Source: Pseudoxanthomonas sp. X-1 (lineage in GTDB: Bacteria > Pseudomonadota > Gammaproteobacteria > Xanthomonadales > Xanthomonadaceae). Taken from it: DNA of 64,000 nucleotides. A program made the translations under genes and the position numbers. Positions 53,022 through 61,433 of this stretch are shown in pieces. The stretch lies in the NCBI RefSeq assembly GCF_020042665.1, contig NZ_CP083376.1, forward strand, positions 1,648,001 to 1,712,000, written 5' to 3'. Below the pieces are notes generated by a model that was not told where the DNA came from, did no database searches, and saw nothing but the letters and a program-made list of their open reading frames with translations. How positions within the stretch are numbered: the stretch's first letter is position 1; the number at the start of each line of letters is the position of its first letter.

Positions 53022-53397
53022 GTGGGGTGTCGCGCTGCTGGCGTTGACCCTCGGCGATGCCGGCGCTGTCGAACGGCCCCAGCCGCCGCTCGAGACCCGC
53101 GTCCGGGACGCGAACCTGGTCGCGGTGGTGGACGCCGTCGAGCGCCTGCCGGCAACGGCCAAGGAGTTCGACAAGTTCTATCGCGTGCGTGTCCGGGTGG
53201 CTGGCGTCCTCAAGGGCGACGCCAGGATCGGCGACCACATCGAGGTGGTCGTGAACGGCACCATCTCCGAGCAGCGCAACGATTGCTGTGTGCCGGGACG
53301 AACCTATGTCATGTTCCTCGCGCCCAAGGACGGGCGGTTCTATTTCGTTGGCAGCCCACTTGGGGCCGTGCCGGTCGATCTGCACGGGTCGCATTGA
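53011..53397 (+). CDS. Small exported protein, possible NTR/TIMP-like immunity partner
   Basis: A 128-residue protein starting MSSKWGVALLALTLGDAGAV, a probable but short signal peptide. The mature part reads NLVAVVDAVERLPATAKEF, YRVRVRVAGVLKGDARIGDH, EVVVNGTISEQRNDCC and VPGRTYVMFLAPKDGRFYFV, a pattern I associate with OB-fold netrin (NTR)-like modules such as metalloprotease inhibitors. The gene overlaps the RHS-tip gene by 11 bp. A metallopeptidase inhibitor would be a natural immunity protein for the HEXXGH domain. This is inference; the alignment to NTR domains is from pattern, not search. Confidence 0.55.
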   Translation: MSSKWGVALLALTLGDAGAVERPQPPLETRVRDANLVAVVDAVERLPATAKEFDKFYRVRVRVAGVLKGDARIGDHIEVVVNGTISEQRNDCCVPGRTYVMFLAPKDGRFYFVGSPLGAVPVDLHGSH

Positions 53398-53402
53398 GTC
53401 GG

Positions 53403-53455
53403 TCCGAACAACGGTGTCCGGACAACCGGACAACGGGGTCGGACAACGAGGTCAG
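53403..53455. repeat. Short direct repeat CGGACAAC, four units
   Basis: The region after the RHS operon reads as four near-copies of (c)cgga/gacaac-x-gg in tandem, spaced 8-14 bp (ccgaacaacgg, ccggacaacc, ccggacaacgggg, cggacaacgagg). It may be a decayed repeat or a protein-binding array. Confidence 0.6.
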
Positions 53456-53478
53456 GTTCGCTTGCCAAGCTGCTCAAC

Positions 53479-54519
53479 CTACAGCCACCGCGCCCGCTTG
53501 AACAGCACGTACAGCACGCCGCAGGTCACCGCCACCGCGCCGATCAGCACCCAGTAGCCGAAGCGCGCGTGCAGCTCGGGCATGCCTTCGAAGTTCATGC
53601 CGTACCAGCTGGTCATCAGGGTCGGCGCCGCCAGCAGCGCGGCCCAGGCGCCCAGGCGCTTGACCGTCTCGCCCTGGCCCAGCGTCACCAGTGAGAGGTT
53701 GACGCTGAGCGCGGTGCCGAGCATCTCGCGCAGGGTGTCGATGCCGTCGTTGACCCGCAGCGCGTGGTCGTGGACGTCGCGCATGTACAGCCGGATCTCC
53801 TCGGGCACCAGCGGATTCTGGGTACGCACCAGCTGGGCCAGGACGTCCTGCAGCGGCCCGACCGCCACGCGCATCAGGGTCAGCTCGCGCTTGAGGTCGT
53901 ACAGCCGGCGCACCACCGCGCCGCGGTAGGTCTCGGAGAAGATGTCGCGCTCCAGGGCGAACAGCGTGTCGCGCGATTCCTCGATGATCGGCAGGTAGTT
54001 GTCGACGATGAAGTCCAGCACGGTGTACAGGCAGTAAGCCGGACCCAGCTTGAGCAGCTCCGGCTCGCGCTCGATGCGCTCGCGCGCAGGGGTGTAGGAC
54101 AGCGAGGCGCCGTGGCGCACGGTGATCAGGTAGCGCTGGCCGAGGAATGCCTGGGTCTCGCCGTAGCGGATGCGTTCGTCGATGACCTGGGCGGTATGCA
54201 TGGCCAGGAACAGCGATTGCCCGTAGGCCTCGAGCTTGGGCCGCTGGTGCGCCTTGCCGGCGTCCTCGATGGCCAGCGGATGCAGGCCGAACTCCTCCTG
54301 CAGCTTCAGCAGCACGGCCTGCTCGGGTTCGTACAGGCCGACCCAGACGAACGCCCCGTCATCGCGGGCGAGCACGTCGCTGATCTCGTCCAGGGTGAGG
54401 TTGGTGCGCCTGCCCTGGCCATCGTAGGCCGCGCAGGTGATCACGCAGGTGGGATTGCCGGGAGCCGAGGGCGGTTGCGGGACGGGGGGCAGGTGATCGG
54501 TGCGAGGGAGCAGGGTCAT
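53479..54519 (-). CDS. corA: Magnesium/cobalt transporter CorA
   Basis: A 346-residue protein starting MTLLPRTDHLPPVPQPPSAP. The cytosolic funnel (ITCAAYDGQGRRTNLTLDEISDVLARDDGAFVWVGLYEP) is followed by the long stalk helix and two C-terminal spans. The selectivity signature is in MTSWYGMNFEGMPELHARFGYW (GMN motif with following MPEL loop), and the final positively charged KRARWL tail is intact. It imports Mg2+ as a pentamer. The gene is divergent from the PadR operon. Confidence 0.95.
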   Translation of the reverse strand: MTLLPRTDHLPPVPQPPSAPGNPTCVITCAAYDGQGRRTNLTLDEISDVLARDDGAFVWVGLYEPEQAVLLKLQEEFGLHPLAIEDAGKAHQRPKLEAYGQSLFLAMHTAQVIDERIRYGETQAFLGQRYLITVRHGASLSYTPARERIEREPELLKLGPAYCLYTVLDFIVDNYLPIIEESRDTLFALERDIFSETYRGAVVRRLYDLKRELTLMRVAVGPLQDVLAQLVRTQNPLVPEEIRLYMRDVHDHALRVNDGIDTLREMLGTALSVNLSLVTLGQGETVKRLGAWAALLAAPTLMTSWYGMNFEGMPELHARFGYWVLIGAVAVTCGVLYVLFKRARWL

Positions 54520-54651
54520 GCGGCGCATCCTGCGCCCGGGCGGCTGAAGGCGGCAACACGGAGCGGAGAAACGAGGAACGGCGGGCAATCGTTCCAGCCA
54601 CGGTCGCGCTTGCGTCCTCGTTCCTCCTCCCATGACGACCGGCACATTCAC

Positions 54652-54673
54652 TAGTCCTAAGTTCGCACTAGTG
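54652..54673. promoter_or_regulatory. Candidate PadR operator: two ACTAGT palindromes
   Basis: Two copies of cactagt (ACTAGT is self-complementary) spaced about 17 bp start to start lie some 30-50 bp upstream of the PadR ATG. TAGT/ACTA-type palindromes are common in PadR-family operators, so autoregulation is likely. Confidence 0.5.
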
Positions 54674-54702
54674 TGGTGTTCAACCTAGCGGGGTCCGGGC
54701 CG

Positions 54703-55068
54703 ATGGTCGATGTCGACAGCCAACTGAAGAAGTTCCAGAAGGAGCTCAGCGCCGGCACCGTCTCCCTGGCGCTGCTGGCGGTCCTGGCCCAAGCCGAGGA
54801 GCCGCTGTACGGCTACCTCATCGCCAAGCGCATGGAGCTGCTGGGCGAGGGCGTGCTGTCGGGCAAGCAGAGTGCGCTGTATCCGGTGCTGCGCAACCTG
54901 GAAGGCGCCGGCCTGCTGGACAGCCATGTCGAGCCGTCCGCGTCGGGGCCGCCGCGGCGCTACTACCGCATCACCGAGCCCGGGCGCGAAACCCTGGCGC
55001 AATGGGCCGCCGCCTGGCGCGCCACCCGAGATTCCGTCGATCTTGTCCTGAGGGGGACCACCGCATGA
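54703..55068 (+). CDS. PadR family transcriptional regulator
   Basis: A 121-residue regulator starting MVDVDSQLKKFQKELSAGTV; a GTG ten codons upstream is also in frame. The winged helix (LALLAVLAQAEEPLYGYLIAKRMELLGEGVLSGKQSALYPVLRNLEGAGLLDSH) and the wing PPRRYYRITEPGRETLAQW match the PadR family, in the short subgroup linked to HAAS-domain membrane proteins. Its stop overlaps the next gene by four bases, so the two proteins are coupled. A palindromic site lies upstream. Confidence 0.93.
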   Translation: MVDVDSQLKKFQKELSAGTVSLALLAVLAQAEEPLYGYLIAKRMELLGEGVLSGKQSALYPVLRNLEGAGLLDSHVEPSASGPPRRYYRITEPGRETLAQWAAAWRATRDSVDLVLRGTTA

Positions 55069-55967
55069 ACGCACAAGGTTTGCCCACCACCATCCCCGAA
55101 TACCTGGAGCAGCTGCGCGCGGCGCTGAAGGGCGCCGACCCGGCCATGATCCAGGACGCGCTCTACGACGCCGAGGAATATCTGCGCGCCGAACTGGCAG
55201 AGCAGCCCGGCAGGAGCGAGGCCGAGGTGATCGCCTCGGTCGCCGGCAGCTACGGCGCACCGGAGGAAGTGGCCGACATCTACCGCCAGACCGAGGTCAC
55301 GGTGAGCCGCGCGCTGCGTCCGCCGCCGCCACCGCCGCGCCGCTCCTGGGTGGGACGCTTCTTCGGCGTGGCCGCCGACCCGCGCACCTATGGCGCGCTG
55401 TTCTACATGCTGCTGTCGATGATCACCGGCACGTTCTATTTCACCTGGCTGGTCACCGGCGTGTCGATCTCGCTGGGCACGCTGATCCTGATCATCGGAC
55501 TGCCGCTGCTGGTGCTGTTCTTCGGTTCGATCCGGGTGCTGTCGCTGGTTGAGGGGCGCATCGTCGAAGCGCTGCTGGGCCAGCGCATGCCGCGCCGTCC
55601 GCTGTACACCAACCGCGACCGCCCCTGGCTGTCGCGCATCGGCGACATGTTCACCGACGGCCGCACCTGGAGCACCATGCTCTACCTGCTGCTGATGCTG
55701 CCGCTGGGCATCGTGTACTTCACCCTGGCCACGGTCCTGCTGTCGACCTCGCTGAGCATGCTGGCCTCGCCACTGCTGTACTTCTGGAACGAATCGCTGG
55801 TCTGGGTCGACGGCGTCCCGGTGACCATCAACTATGCCTGGGCGATCCCGCTGGTGGCCTTCGCCGGCCTGGTGCTGCTGTTCATCAGCCTGCACGTGGC
55901 GCGCGGAATCGGGCACTTCCATGGCTGGCTCGCCAAGCATCTGCTGGTGCATACACCGGTGGTGTAG
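55065..55967 (+). CDS. HAAS/DUF1700-domain membrane sensor protein
   Basis: A 300-residue protein starting MNAQGLPTTIPEYLEQLRAA. The cytosolic HAAS-type N-terminus spans residues 1-80 (QDALYDAEEYLRAELAEQPGRSEAEVIASVAGSYGAPEEVADIYRQ). A proline linker PPPPPRRSW leads into a putative sensor domain with about five spans (YGALFYMLLSMITGTFYFTWLVTG, LGTLILIIGLPLLVLFFGSIRVL, TMLYLLLMLPLGIVYFTLATVLL, LVAFAGLVLLFISLHVARGIG). HAAS proteins pair with PadR regulators and are thought to relay envelope signals. It is coupled to padR. Confidence 0.9.
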   Translation: MNAQGLPTTIPEYLEQLRAALKGADPAMIQDALYDAEEYLRAELAEQPGRSEAEVIASVAGSYGAPEEVADIYRQTEVTVSRALRPPPPPPRRSWVGRFFGVAADPRTYGALFYMLLSMITGTFYFTWLVTGVSISLGTLILIIGLPLLVLFFGSIRVLSLVEGRIVEALLGQRMPRRPLYTNRDRPWLSRIGDMFTDGRTWSTMLYLLLMLPLGIVYFTLATVLLSTSLSMLASPLLYFWNESLVWVDGVPVTINYAWAIPLVAFAGLVLLFISLHVARGIGHFHGWLAKHLLVHTPVV

Positions 55968-56093
55968 GGGAGCGAGAAGCGAGTGAGGGCATCGCATCTC
56001 CGCCGCTCCTCGCTCCTGCGCACTCGCTCGTGTGTCCAAGAAACGCGCGCATGTCCGCATGGCCATGCACGCAACGGCGCTTCCGGCGGGGAA

Positions 56094-56753
56094 ATGAATC
56101 CAAGAGGATGGATCACCATGATCAAGACGATCGGCACGATCGCGCTCTATTTCCTAGCCTTGGCCGTCGCCGCTTATGCGATCCTGGCCTACGCCCTGCT
56201 GCCGCTGGGGACGGGCGTCCATCCCGACATGCGGCTGACGTTTCATGCGCACCAGGTGGGCATCTACACCCACGTGTTCGCTTCGTCGCTTGCGCTGCTG
56301 ACCGGCCCCTTCCAGTTCTCCTCCAGGCTCCGGCAGCGGTATCGGCAGGTGCATCGCTGGATGGGGCGCGTGTACCTGGGCATCGGCGTGGCCTTGGGCG
56401 GGCTCTCGGGCCTGTACATGGCCACGCTCGCCTTCGGCGGGCTCACGGCCAAGCTTGGATTCACGTGCCTGGCATTGGCCTGGCTTTACACGGGCCTGCG
56501 GGCGTTCCGGGCCATCCGCGCGGGCGATGTGGCGGCGCATCGCAGGTGGATGGTGCGCAACTTCGCGCTGACCTTCGCGGCCGTGACCCTGCGCCTCTAC
56601 CTGCCGCTGTCGATCGCCAGCGGCATCCCGTTCGAGATCTGCTACCCCGTGGTCGCGTGGCTGTGCTGGATGCCGAACCTGCTGGTGGCCGAGCTGATGT
56701 TCAACCGGGCACGCGATCGGCGACCGATGCGAGAGGCGCGGGCGGAGACGTGA
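56094..56753 (+). CDS. DUF2306 membrane protein
   Basis: A 219-residue protein starting MNPRGWITMIKTIGTIALYF with ribosome binding site ggcggggaa. It has about five or six spans and several conserved histidines: MRLTFHAHQVGIYTHVFAS, YRQVHRWMGRVYLGIG and DVAAHRRWMVRNFALTFAAVTLRLYLPL. This pattern (H-x3-G-R, HRRWM) fits the DUF2306 family of predicted heme-associated membrane proteins. The function is unknown. Confidence 0.85.
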   Translation: MNPRGWITMIKTIGTIALYFLALAVAAYAILAYALLPLGTGVHPDMRLTFHAHQVGIYTHVFASSLALLTGPFQFSSRLRQRYRQVHRWMGRVYLGIGVALGGLSGLYMATLAFGGLTAKLGFTCLALAWLYTGLRAFRAIRAGDVAAHRRWMVRNFALTFAAVTLRLYLPLSIASGIPFEICYPVVAWLCWMPNLLVAELMFNRARDRRPMREARAET

Positions 56754-56813
56754 GGCGTAAGGGGGCGGCGATGCGTTTGCTCACGCCTCGCTCCTCCCCA
56801 CTCCCTCGCCGCT

Positions 56814-58058
56814 TCAGTTGTACCTGGCGATGAACGCCTTGACGTCGGGATAGACCGACTCGCGCCAGCGGCGGCCGCTGAAGATGCCGTAGTGGCCGGC
56901 GCCCTCGACGGTGATGTGCTTGCGGCGGGTCTTGGGGATGCCGGTGCACAGCCCGTGCGCGGCCTTGGTCTGGCCGAGGCCGGCGATGTCGTCCAGTTCG
57001 CCCTCGATGCTCAGCAGCGCGGTGCCGGTGATCGCTGACGGATCGACCTTGACGCCGTCGATCGTCCACAGCCCGCGCGGCAGCAGGAACTCCTGAAAGA
57101 CCACGCGGATGGTGTCCAGGTAGAACTCGGCCGGCATGTCCAGCACCGCGTTGTACTCGTCGTAGAAGCGACGGTGCGCATCGGCGTCCTCCAGGTCGCC
57201 CTTCACCAGGTCGGCGTAGAAGTCCCAGTGCGACTGGAAGTGGCGGCTGGGATTCATGGCGATGAAGCCGGCGTGCTGCAGGAAGCCCGGATACACGGCG
57301 CGGCCGTGGCCCGGGTAGTTCACCGGCACGGTGTGGATGACGTTCTGTTCGAACCAGGACAGCGGGTTGCGCGTGGCCAGGTCGTTGACCTGGGTCGGGC
57401 TGACGCGCGCGTCGATCGGCCCGCCCATCATCACCAGCGAGCGCGGCGTGGTCTCGCCCGCGCTGGCCATCAGCGAAACAGCGGCCAGCACCGGCACCGT
57501 GGGCTGGCACACGCTCATCACGTGCAGCTTGTCGGCGCCGATGTGGCGGATGAAGTCCTGGATGTAGGCGACATAGTCCTCCAGGCCGAAACCGCCTTGC
57601 TCGGCCGGCACCAGGCGCGCGTCGATCCACTCGGTCACATAGACCTTGTGGTCGCGCAGCAGCGTGCGCACCGTGTCGCGCAGCAGCGTGGCATGGTGGC
57701 CGGACAGCGGCGCGACCACCAGCACGGCGGGCTGGGCCTTGAGCCCGGCGATCACCGCCTGGTCGTCGGTGAAGCGCTTGAAGCGCAGCAGCCGGCAAAA
57801 CGGCTTGGCGATGATCTCCTGCTCGATCACCGGCAGGGTGTGGCCGTCGACCTCGACCTCGCCGATGTCCCAGGCCGGCTTCTCGTAATCCTTGCCCAGC
57901 CGGTGCATCAGCTCGTTGTAGGCCGAGATGCGCTCGGCGCCCGGAAGGGTCGAGAGCCAGCTGTTTGGATCGGAGAAAATGCGCGAACTGGCGTCGGCCA
58001 GGTGGACCCACGGGGCCATCCACTGCCGGCCCATCTCATGCCACTGGTAAAGCATCAT
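56814..58058 (-). CDS. phaZ: Intracellular polyhydroxyalkanoate depolymerase
   Basis: A 414-residue protein starting MMLYQWHEMGRQWMAPWVHL. An alpha/beta hydrolase fold with GLKAQPAVLVVAPLSGHHATLL, the Cys nucleophile in LHVMSVCQPTVPVLAAVSLM, and the His-containing HITVEGAGHYGIFSGRRWRES at the end. The Cys-type nucleophile (VCQP) and PHB_depo_C-like end are typical of intracellular PhaZ, which mobilises stored PHA. There is no signal peptide. No PHA synthase or phasin gene lies in the window, so the substrate link depends on the rest of the genome. Confidence 0.9.
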   Translation of the reverse strand: MMLYQWHEMGRQWMAPWVHLADASSRIFSDPNSWLSTLPGAERISAYNELMHRLGKDYEKPAWDIGEVEVDGHTLPVIEQEIIAKPFCRLLRFKRFTDDQAVIAGLKAQPAVLVVAPLSGHHATLLRDTVRTLLRDHKVYVTEWIDARLVPAEQGGFGLEDYVAYIQDFIRHIGADKLHVMSVCQPTVPVLAAVSLMASAGETTPRSLVMMGGPIDARVSPTQVNDLATRNPLSWFEQNVIHTVPVNYPGHGRAVYPGFLQHAGFIAMNPSRHFQSHWDFYADLVKGDLEDADAHRRFYDEYNAVLDMPAEFYLDTIRVVFQEFLLPRGLWTIDGVKVDPSAITGTALLSIEGELDDIAGLGQTKAAHGLCTGIPKTRRKHITVEGAGHYGIFSGRRWRESVYPDVKAFIARYN

Positions 58059-58146
58059 AGGTACGAAACCGTGCTGGATCAGGCGGTTGCCGCGGCGCAG
58101 GATAGCCCAACGGCGGTCCGGCCACATGAAATGGCCGCGGCGGCGC

Positions 58147-58740
58147 TCAGGGCGCGGTTTCCAGCGCGGCGGCCTCGCCGGCCAGGGATGGGCCGAGCCA
58201 GCAGTGCGAGCCGGCCGCGCGCAGTCCCACGCGCCTGAACTGGCGCCGATACCACGCCGCCGGGCGCGCCTGGAAGCCGACGTGATCGCCCTCGAAGGCG
58301 TCCTCCGCGGTGAAGGTCTCCAGGAACGCCACCCCACCGCACAGCTCGGCCAGCCCGGGCAGGCCGCGTCGCAGCTCGGCGTCGGGCAGGTAGTGCAGCA
58401 CGTCCGAACACACCAGCAGGTCCACCGGCGCGCACGGGCGCAGCCACTGGAAATCGCCGAAGGCGGCCAGGTGCAGATTGCGGCGCGTGCCGAAGCGACG
58501 CACGGCGTAGTCGCTGCTGTCGAAGCCCAGGTACTGCGCCCTGGGCCGCAGCCTGAGCAGCGGCGCGCGCCAGGCGCCTTCGCCGCAGCCGATGTCCAGG
58601 ACGGTGCGGATGGGACGTTCGAGCCAGTATTCGGCGCAGCTCACCGCCAAGGCGACCTTGCGCGCCAACCTTGCGCTGCCGCCGATGTCACCGCGGCGAT
58701 ACCAGTGCTGGAAATAGGCGGCGTCGTAGCGCTTGTCCAA
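58147..58740 (-). CDS. Class I SAM-dependent methyltransferase
   Basis: A 197-residue protein. The probable start is TTG 58740, giving (M)DKRYDAAYFQHWYRRGDIGG; upstream sequence overlaps the promoter region of the HemJ-like gene. The SAM motif I is TVLDIGCGEGAWRAPLLRLR, with the Asp-rich motif LLVCSDVLHYLPDAEL and the post-motif LAELCGGVAFLETFTAEDAF. The target is unknown. It is divergent from the HemJ-like gene. Confidence 0.85.
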   Translation of the reverse strand: MDKRYDAAYFQHWYRRGDIGGSARLARKVALAVSCAEYWLERPIRTVLDIGCGEGAWRAPLLRLRPRAQYLGFDSSDYAVRRFGTRRNLHLAAFGDFQWLRPCAPVDLLVCSDVLHYLPDAELRRGLPGLAELCGGVAFLETFTAEDAFEGDHVGFQARPAAWYRRQFRRVGLRAAGSHCWLGPSLAGEAAALETAP

Positions 58741-58812
58741 GATGCGGGCCTGGCAGGGGATGGGCGACAATGATCGCCTCTTCGCAGCTGCGCGCGCCAC
58801 GGAGCCGATTCG

Positions 58813-59265
58813 ATGCAGGCTTATTTCTGGGTCAAGACCTTCCATCTGGTATTCGTGGTGGCCTGGATGGCGGCGGTGTTCTACCTGCCGCGCATCCTGG
58901 TCAACCTGGCCGAGAGCGCGGGCCAGCCCGAAGTGCAGGCGCGGCTGGTGCTGATGGGGCGGCGGCTGTACCGCTTCGGGCACATGATGTTCGGCATCGC
59001 GCTGGTGCTGGGCCTGGTGCTGTGGCTGGGGTACCGCGTCATCCCGGACTTCCCGACCATGGTCGGTCCCGGCAGCGGCTGGCTGCATGCCAAGCTGGCG
59101 CTGGTGGTGCTGGTGCTGGCGCACTACGTGGTGTCCGGACGCTGGCTCAAGCGCGTGGCGCGCGGCGGCGCGCTGCCGTCCGGGCGCGCGCTGCGCTGGT
59201 TCAACGAGTTGCCGGTGCTGGGGCTGGTGGTGATCGTCTATCTGGTGCTGGCCAAGCCGTTCTAG
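58813..59265 (+). CDS. hemJ: HemJ-like / CopD family membrane protein (protoporphyrinogen oxidase HemJ)
   Basis: A 150-residue, four-span protein starting MQAYFWVKTFHLVFVVAWMA. Conserved HemJ features are the N-terminal His in KTFHLVFVVAW, FYLPRILVNLAESAG with the functional Arg, GRRLYRFGHMMFGIALVLG, and GWLHAKLALVVLVLAHYVVSG. HemJ oxidises protoporphyrinogen to protoporphyrin in haem synthesis. The alternative name CopD reflects weak similarity to copper-resistance membrane proteins. Confidence 0.85.
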   Translation: MQAYFWVKTFHLVFVVAWMAAVFYLPRILVNLAESAGQPEVQARLVLMGRRLYRFGHMMFGIALVLGLVLWLGYRVIPDFPTMVGPGSGWLHAKLALVVLVLAHYVVSGRWLKRVARGGALPSGRALRWFNELPVLGLVVIVYLVLAKPF

Positions 59266-59370
59266 GCCGCCACCCGCCGCCGGTCTTCCCCAGGACCAAT
59301 GGCCCATGACCTGACAGAGTTGCAAGGTAGGATTCGAGGCTCCCCTCGTCTGTCCGGATCCCGCCACGCC

Positions 59371-61365
59371 ATGACCGCGTCCCGTCGCCGTGGGCTGCAT
59401 GCCCTGGTCCTGCTGTCCTCCCTGCTGGCCTGCATGGCCGCGCAGGCCGCCGAACCCACCGCGCAGGATGCCGGCTTCAGGCCACTGGAGGCCTTCGCAC
59501 CGCTGCAGCTGCCGACGCCGGCCACGGCCGTGCGCGGCGGCGCCGGCAAGCCCGGCCCGCTGTTCTGGCAGAACCGCGCCGACTACGCCCTCGAGGCCAG
59601 CATCGATCCGGCCAGCCACACGCTGAGCGGCGAGGCGACCATCACCTACAGCAACCACAGCCCCGACGCGCTGGACGTGCTGTGGCTGCAGCTGGACCAG
59701 AACATCTACCGGGCCGACTCGCGCGCGGCCAGCACCCGCACCGCGCGCCCCGGGCGCACCTCGCCCGGCAGCGACGGCATGACCATCGCCAGCGTCGAGG
59801 TCGAACAGGGCGGCAAGCGCGTGCCGGTGCGCTACCTGATCGACGACACGCGCATGCGCGTGGACCTGCCGAGCGACCTGGCCGCCAGGACCGGCGTGCT
59901 CAAGCTGCATATCGCCTACCGCTACGTGGTGCCGGGCGAATGGGGCGGGCGCACCGCCGTCACCCCGACCAAAAACGGCGACATCTTCGAGATCGCCCAG
60001 TGGTATCCGCGCATGGCCGTCTACGACGACGTGCGCGGCTGGGATACCCAGCCCTATCTGGGCTCGGAGTTCTACCTGGAGTACGGCGATTTCGATTACG
60101 CGGTGACCGTGCCGTGGGACTACATCGTCGCCGGCTCCGGCGCGCTGACCAATGGCGATGAGGTCCTCACCGCTACCCAGCGCGCGCGGCTCAAGCAGGC
60201 GCAGGCCAGCGACAAGACGGTGATGATCCGCACCCCGGAGGAAGTCACCGATCCGGCCAGCCGGCCCGTGCGCAGCGGCACCCGGACCTGGCGCTTCCAC
60301 ATGGACCACACCCGCGACGTGGCCTTCGCCGCCTCGCCGGCGTTCGTCTGGGATGCCGCGCGCATCAACCTGCCGGCGGGCAGGCAGGCGCTGGCCATGT
60401 CGGTCTACCCGGTGGAAGGCGCGGCCAACTGGGTGCGTTCGACCGAATACGTCAAGGGCGCCATCGAGCACTTCTCGGACAAGTGGTACGCCTATCCGTG
60501 GCCGGTGGCGGTCAACCTGGGCGGCCACGGCGCGGGCATGGAGTATCCGGGCATCGTGTTCGACGGCTACGAGGACAAGGACGACAAGCTGTTCTGGATC
60601 ACCGCCCACGAGCTGGGCCACGGCTGGTTCCCGATGATCGTCGGCTCTAACGAGCGTCGCCATGCGTTCATGGACGAAGGCTTCAACACCTTCATCGACG
60701 TCTACGCCTCCGACGCCTTCAACCACGGCGAGTATGCGCCCAAGCGCGACGGCGAATACGCGCCCAAGGGCGGCAACCCGGTCGATGAGATCCTGCCGGT
60801 GCTGGCCGACAAGGACGCGCCCACGCTGATGGACCTGGCCGATGCGACCAGCGAGAAGTACCGCCATCCGGTGACCTACTTCAAGGGCGCGCTGGGCCTG
60901 GTGCTGCTGCGCGAGCAGATCCTGGGACCGGCGCGCTTCGATCCGGCGTTCCGCAAGTACATCGCCACCTGGGCCTACAAGCACCCCACGCCGTCGGACT
61001 TCTTCCGTTTCATGGAGAGCGAGGCGGGCGAGGACCTGTCGTGGTGGTGGCGCGGCTGGTACTTCAACAACTGGCAGCTGGACCTGGGCATCAGCGCGGC
61101 CAGGTACGTCGACGGCGATGCGGCCAAGGGCCTGACGGTGACCCTGGAGAACCGGCAGAAGCTGGTGATGCCGGCGACGCTGCGCATCGACTACGCCGAT
61201 GGCACGCACGAGGACCGGCGCGTGCCGGTGGAGACCTGGATCCAGCGCGCCGCGCCGCAGCTGCTGCTGGCCACGCGCAAGCCGGTGTCGAAGGTGACCA
61301 TCGACCCGGACCACGTGCTGCCCGACGCCGACCGCGCCAACAACAGCGCCGTTCCCGGCGCCTGA
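59371..61365 (+). CDS. M1 family zinc aminopeptidase, exported
   Basis: A 664-residue protein starting MTASRRRGLHALVLLSSLLA with a signal peptide cleaved near AAQAA. An N-terminal beta-sandwich (YALEASIDPASHTLSGEATITY) leads to the catalytic domain: the GAMEN-like loop is replaced by GHGAGMEYPGIVFDGYED, and the zinc site is ITAHELGHGWFPMIVGSNERRHAFMDEGFNTFIDV, with HEXXH and the downstream Glu. Tyr-containing PVTYFKGALGLVLLREQIL and a C-terminal domain with LSWWWRGWYFNNWQLD follow. It removes N-terminal amino acids from peptides in the periplasm. It complements the S9 peptidase and the peptide transporters. Confidence 0.93.
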   Translation: MTASRRRGLHALVLLSSLLACMAAQAAEPTAQDAGFRPLEAFAPLQLPTPATAVRGGAGKPGPLFWQNRADYALEASIDPASHTLSGEATITYSNHSPDALDVLWLQLDQNIYRADSRAASTRTARPGRTSPGSDGMTIASVEVEQGGKRVPVRYLIDDTRMRVDLPSDLAARTGVLKLHIAYRYVVPGEWGGRTAVTPTKNGDIFEIAQWYPRMAVYDDVRGWDTQPYLGSEFYLEYGDFDYAVTVPWDYIVAGSGALTNGDEVLTATQRARLKQAQASDKTVMIRTPEEVTDPASRPVRSGTRTWRFHMDHTRDVAFAASPAFVWDAARINLPAGRQALAMSVYPVEGAANWVRSTEYVKGAIEHFSDKWYAYPWPVAVNLGGHGAGMEYPGIVFDGYEDKDDKLFWITAHELGHGWFPMIVGSNERRHAFMDEGFNTFIDVYASDAFNHGEYAPKRDGEYAPKGGNPVDEILPVLADKDAPTLMDLADATSEKYRHPVTYFKGALGLVLLREQILGPARFDPAFRKYIATWAYKHPTPSDFFRFMESEAGEDLSWWWRGWYFNNWQLDLGISAARYVDGDAAKGLTVTLENRQKLVMPATLRIDYADGTHEDRRVPVETWIQRAAPQLLLATRKPVSKVTIDPDHVLPDADRANNSAVPGA

Positions 61366-61383
61366 AGCCGTTGACGGGCAGCA

Positions 61384-61422
61384 TCGCGGGCCGGCGCAGG
61401 CGATACCTGCGCCGGCCCGCGA
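61384..61422. terminator. 17-bp perfect hairpin between convergent genes
   Basis: Stem tcgcgggccggcgcagg / cctgcgccggcccgcga with loop cgata. It lies between the M1 peptidase and DUF6326-type genes and has no T-tract, so it may act as a bidirectional block or a mobile palindrome. Confidence 0.6.
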
Positions 61423-61433
61423 CGTGTTCCGGA

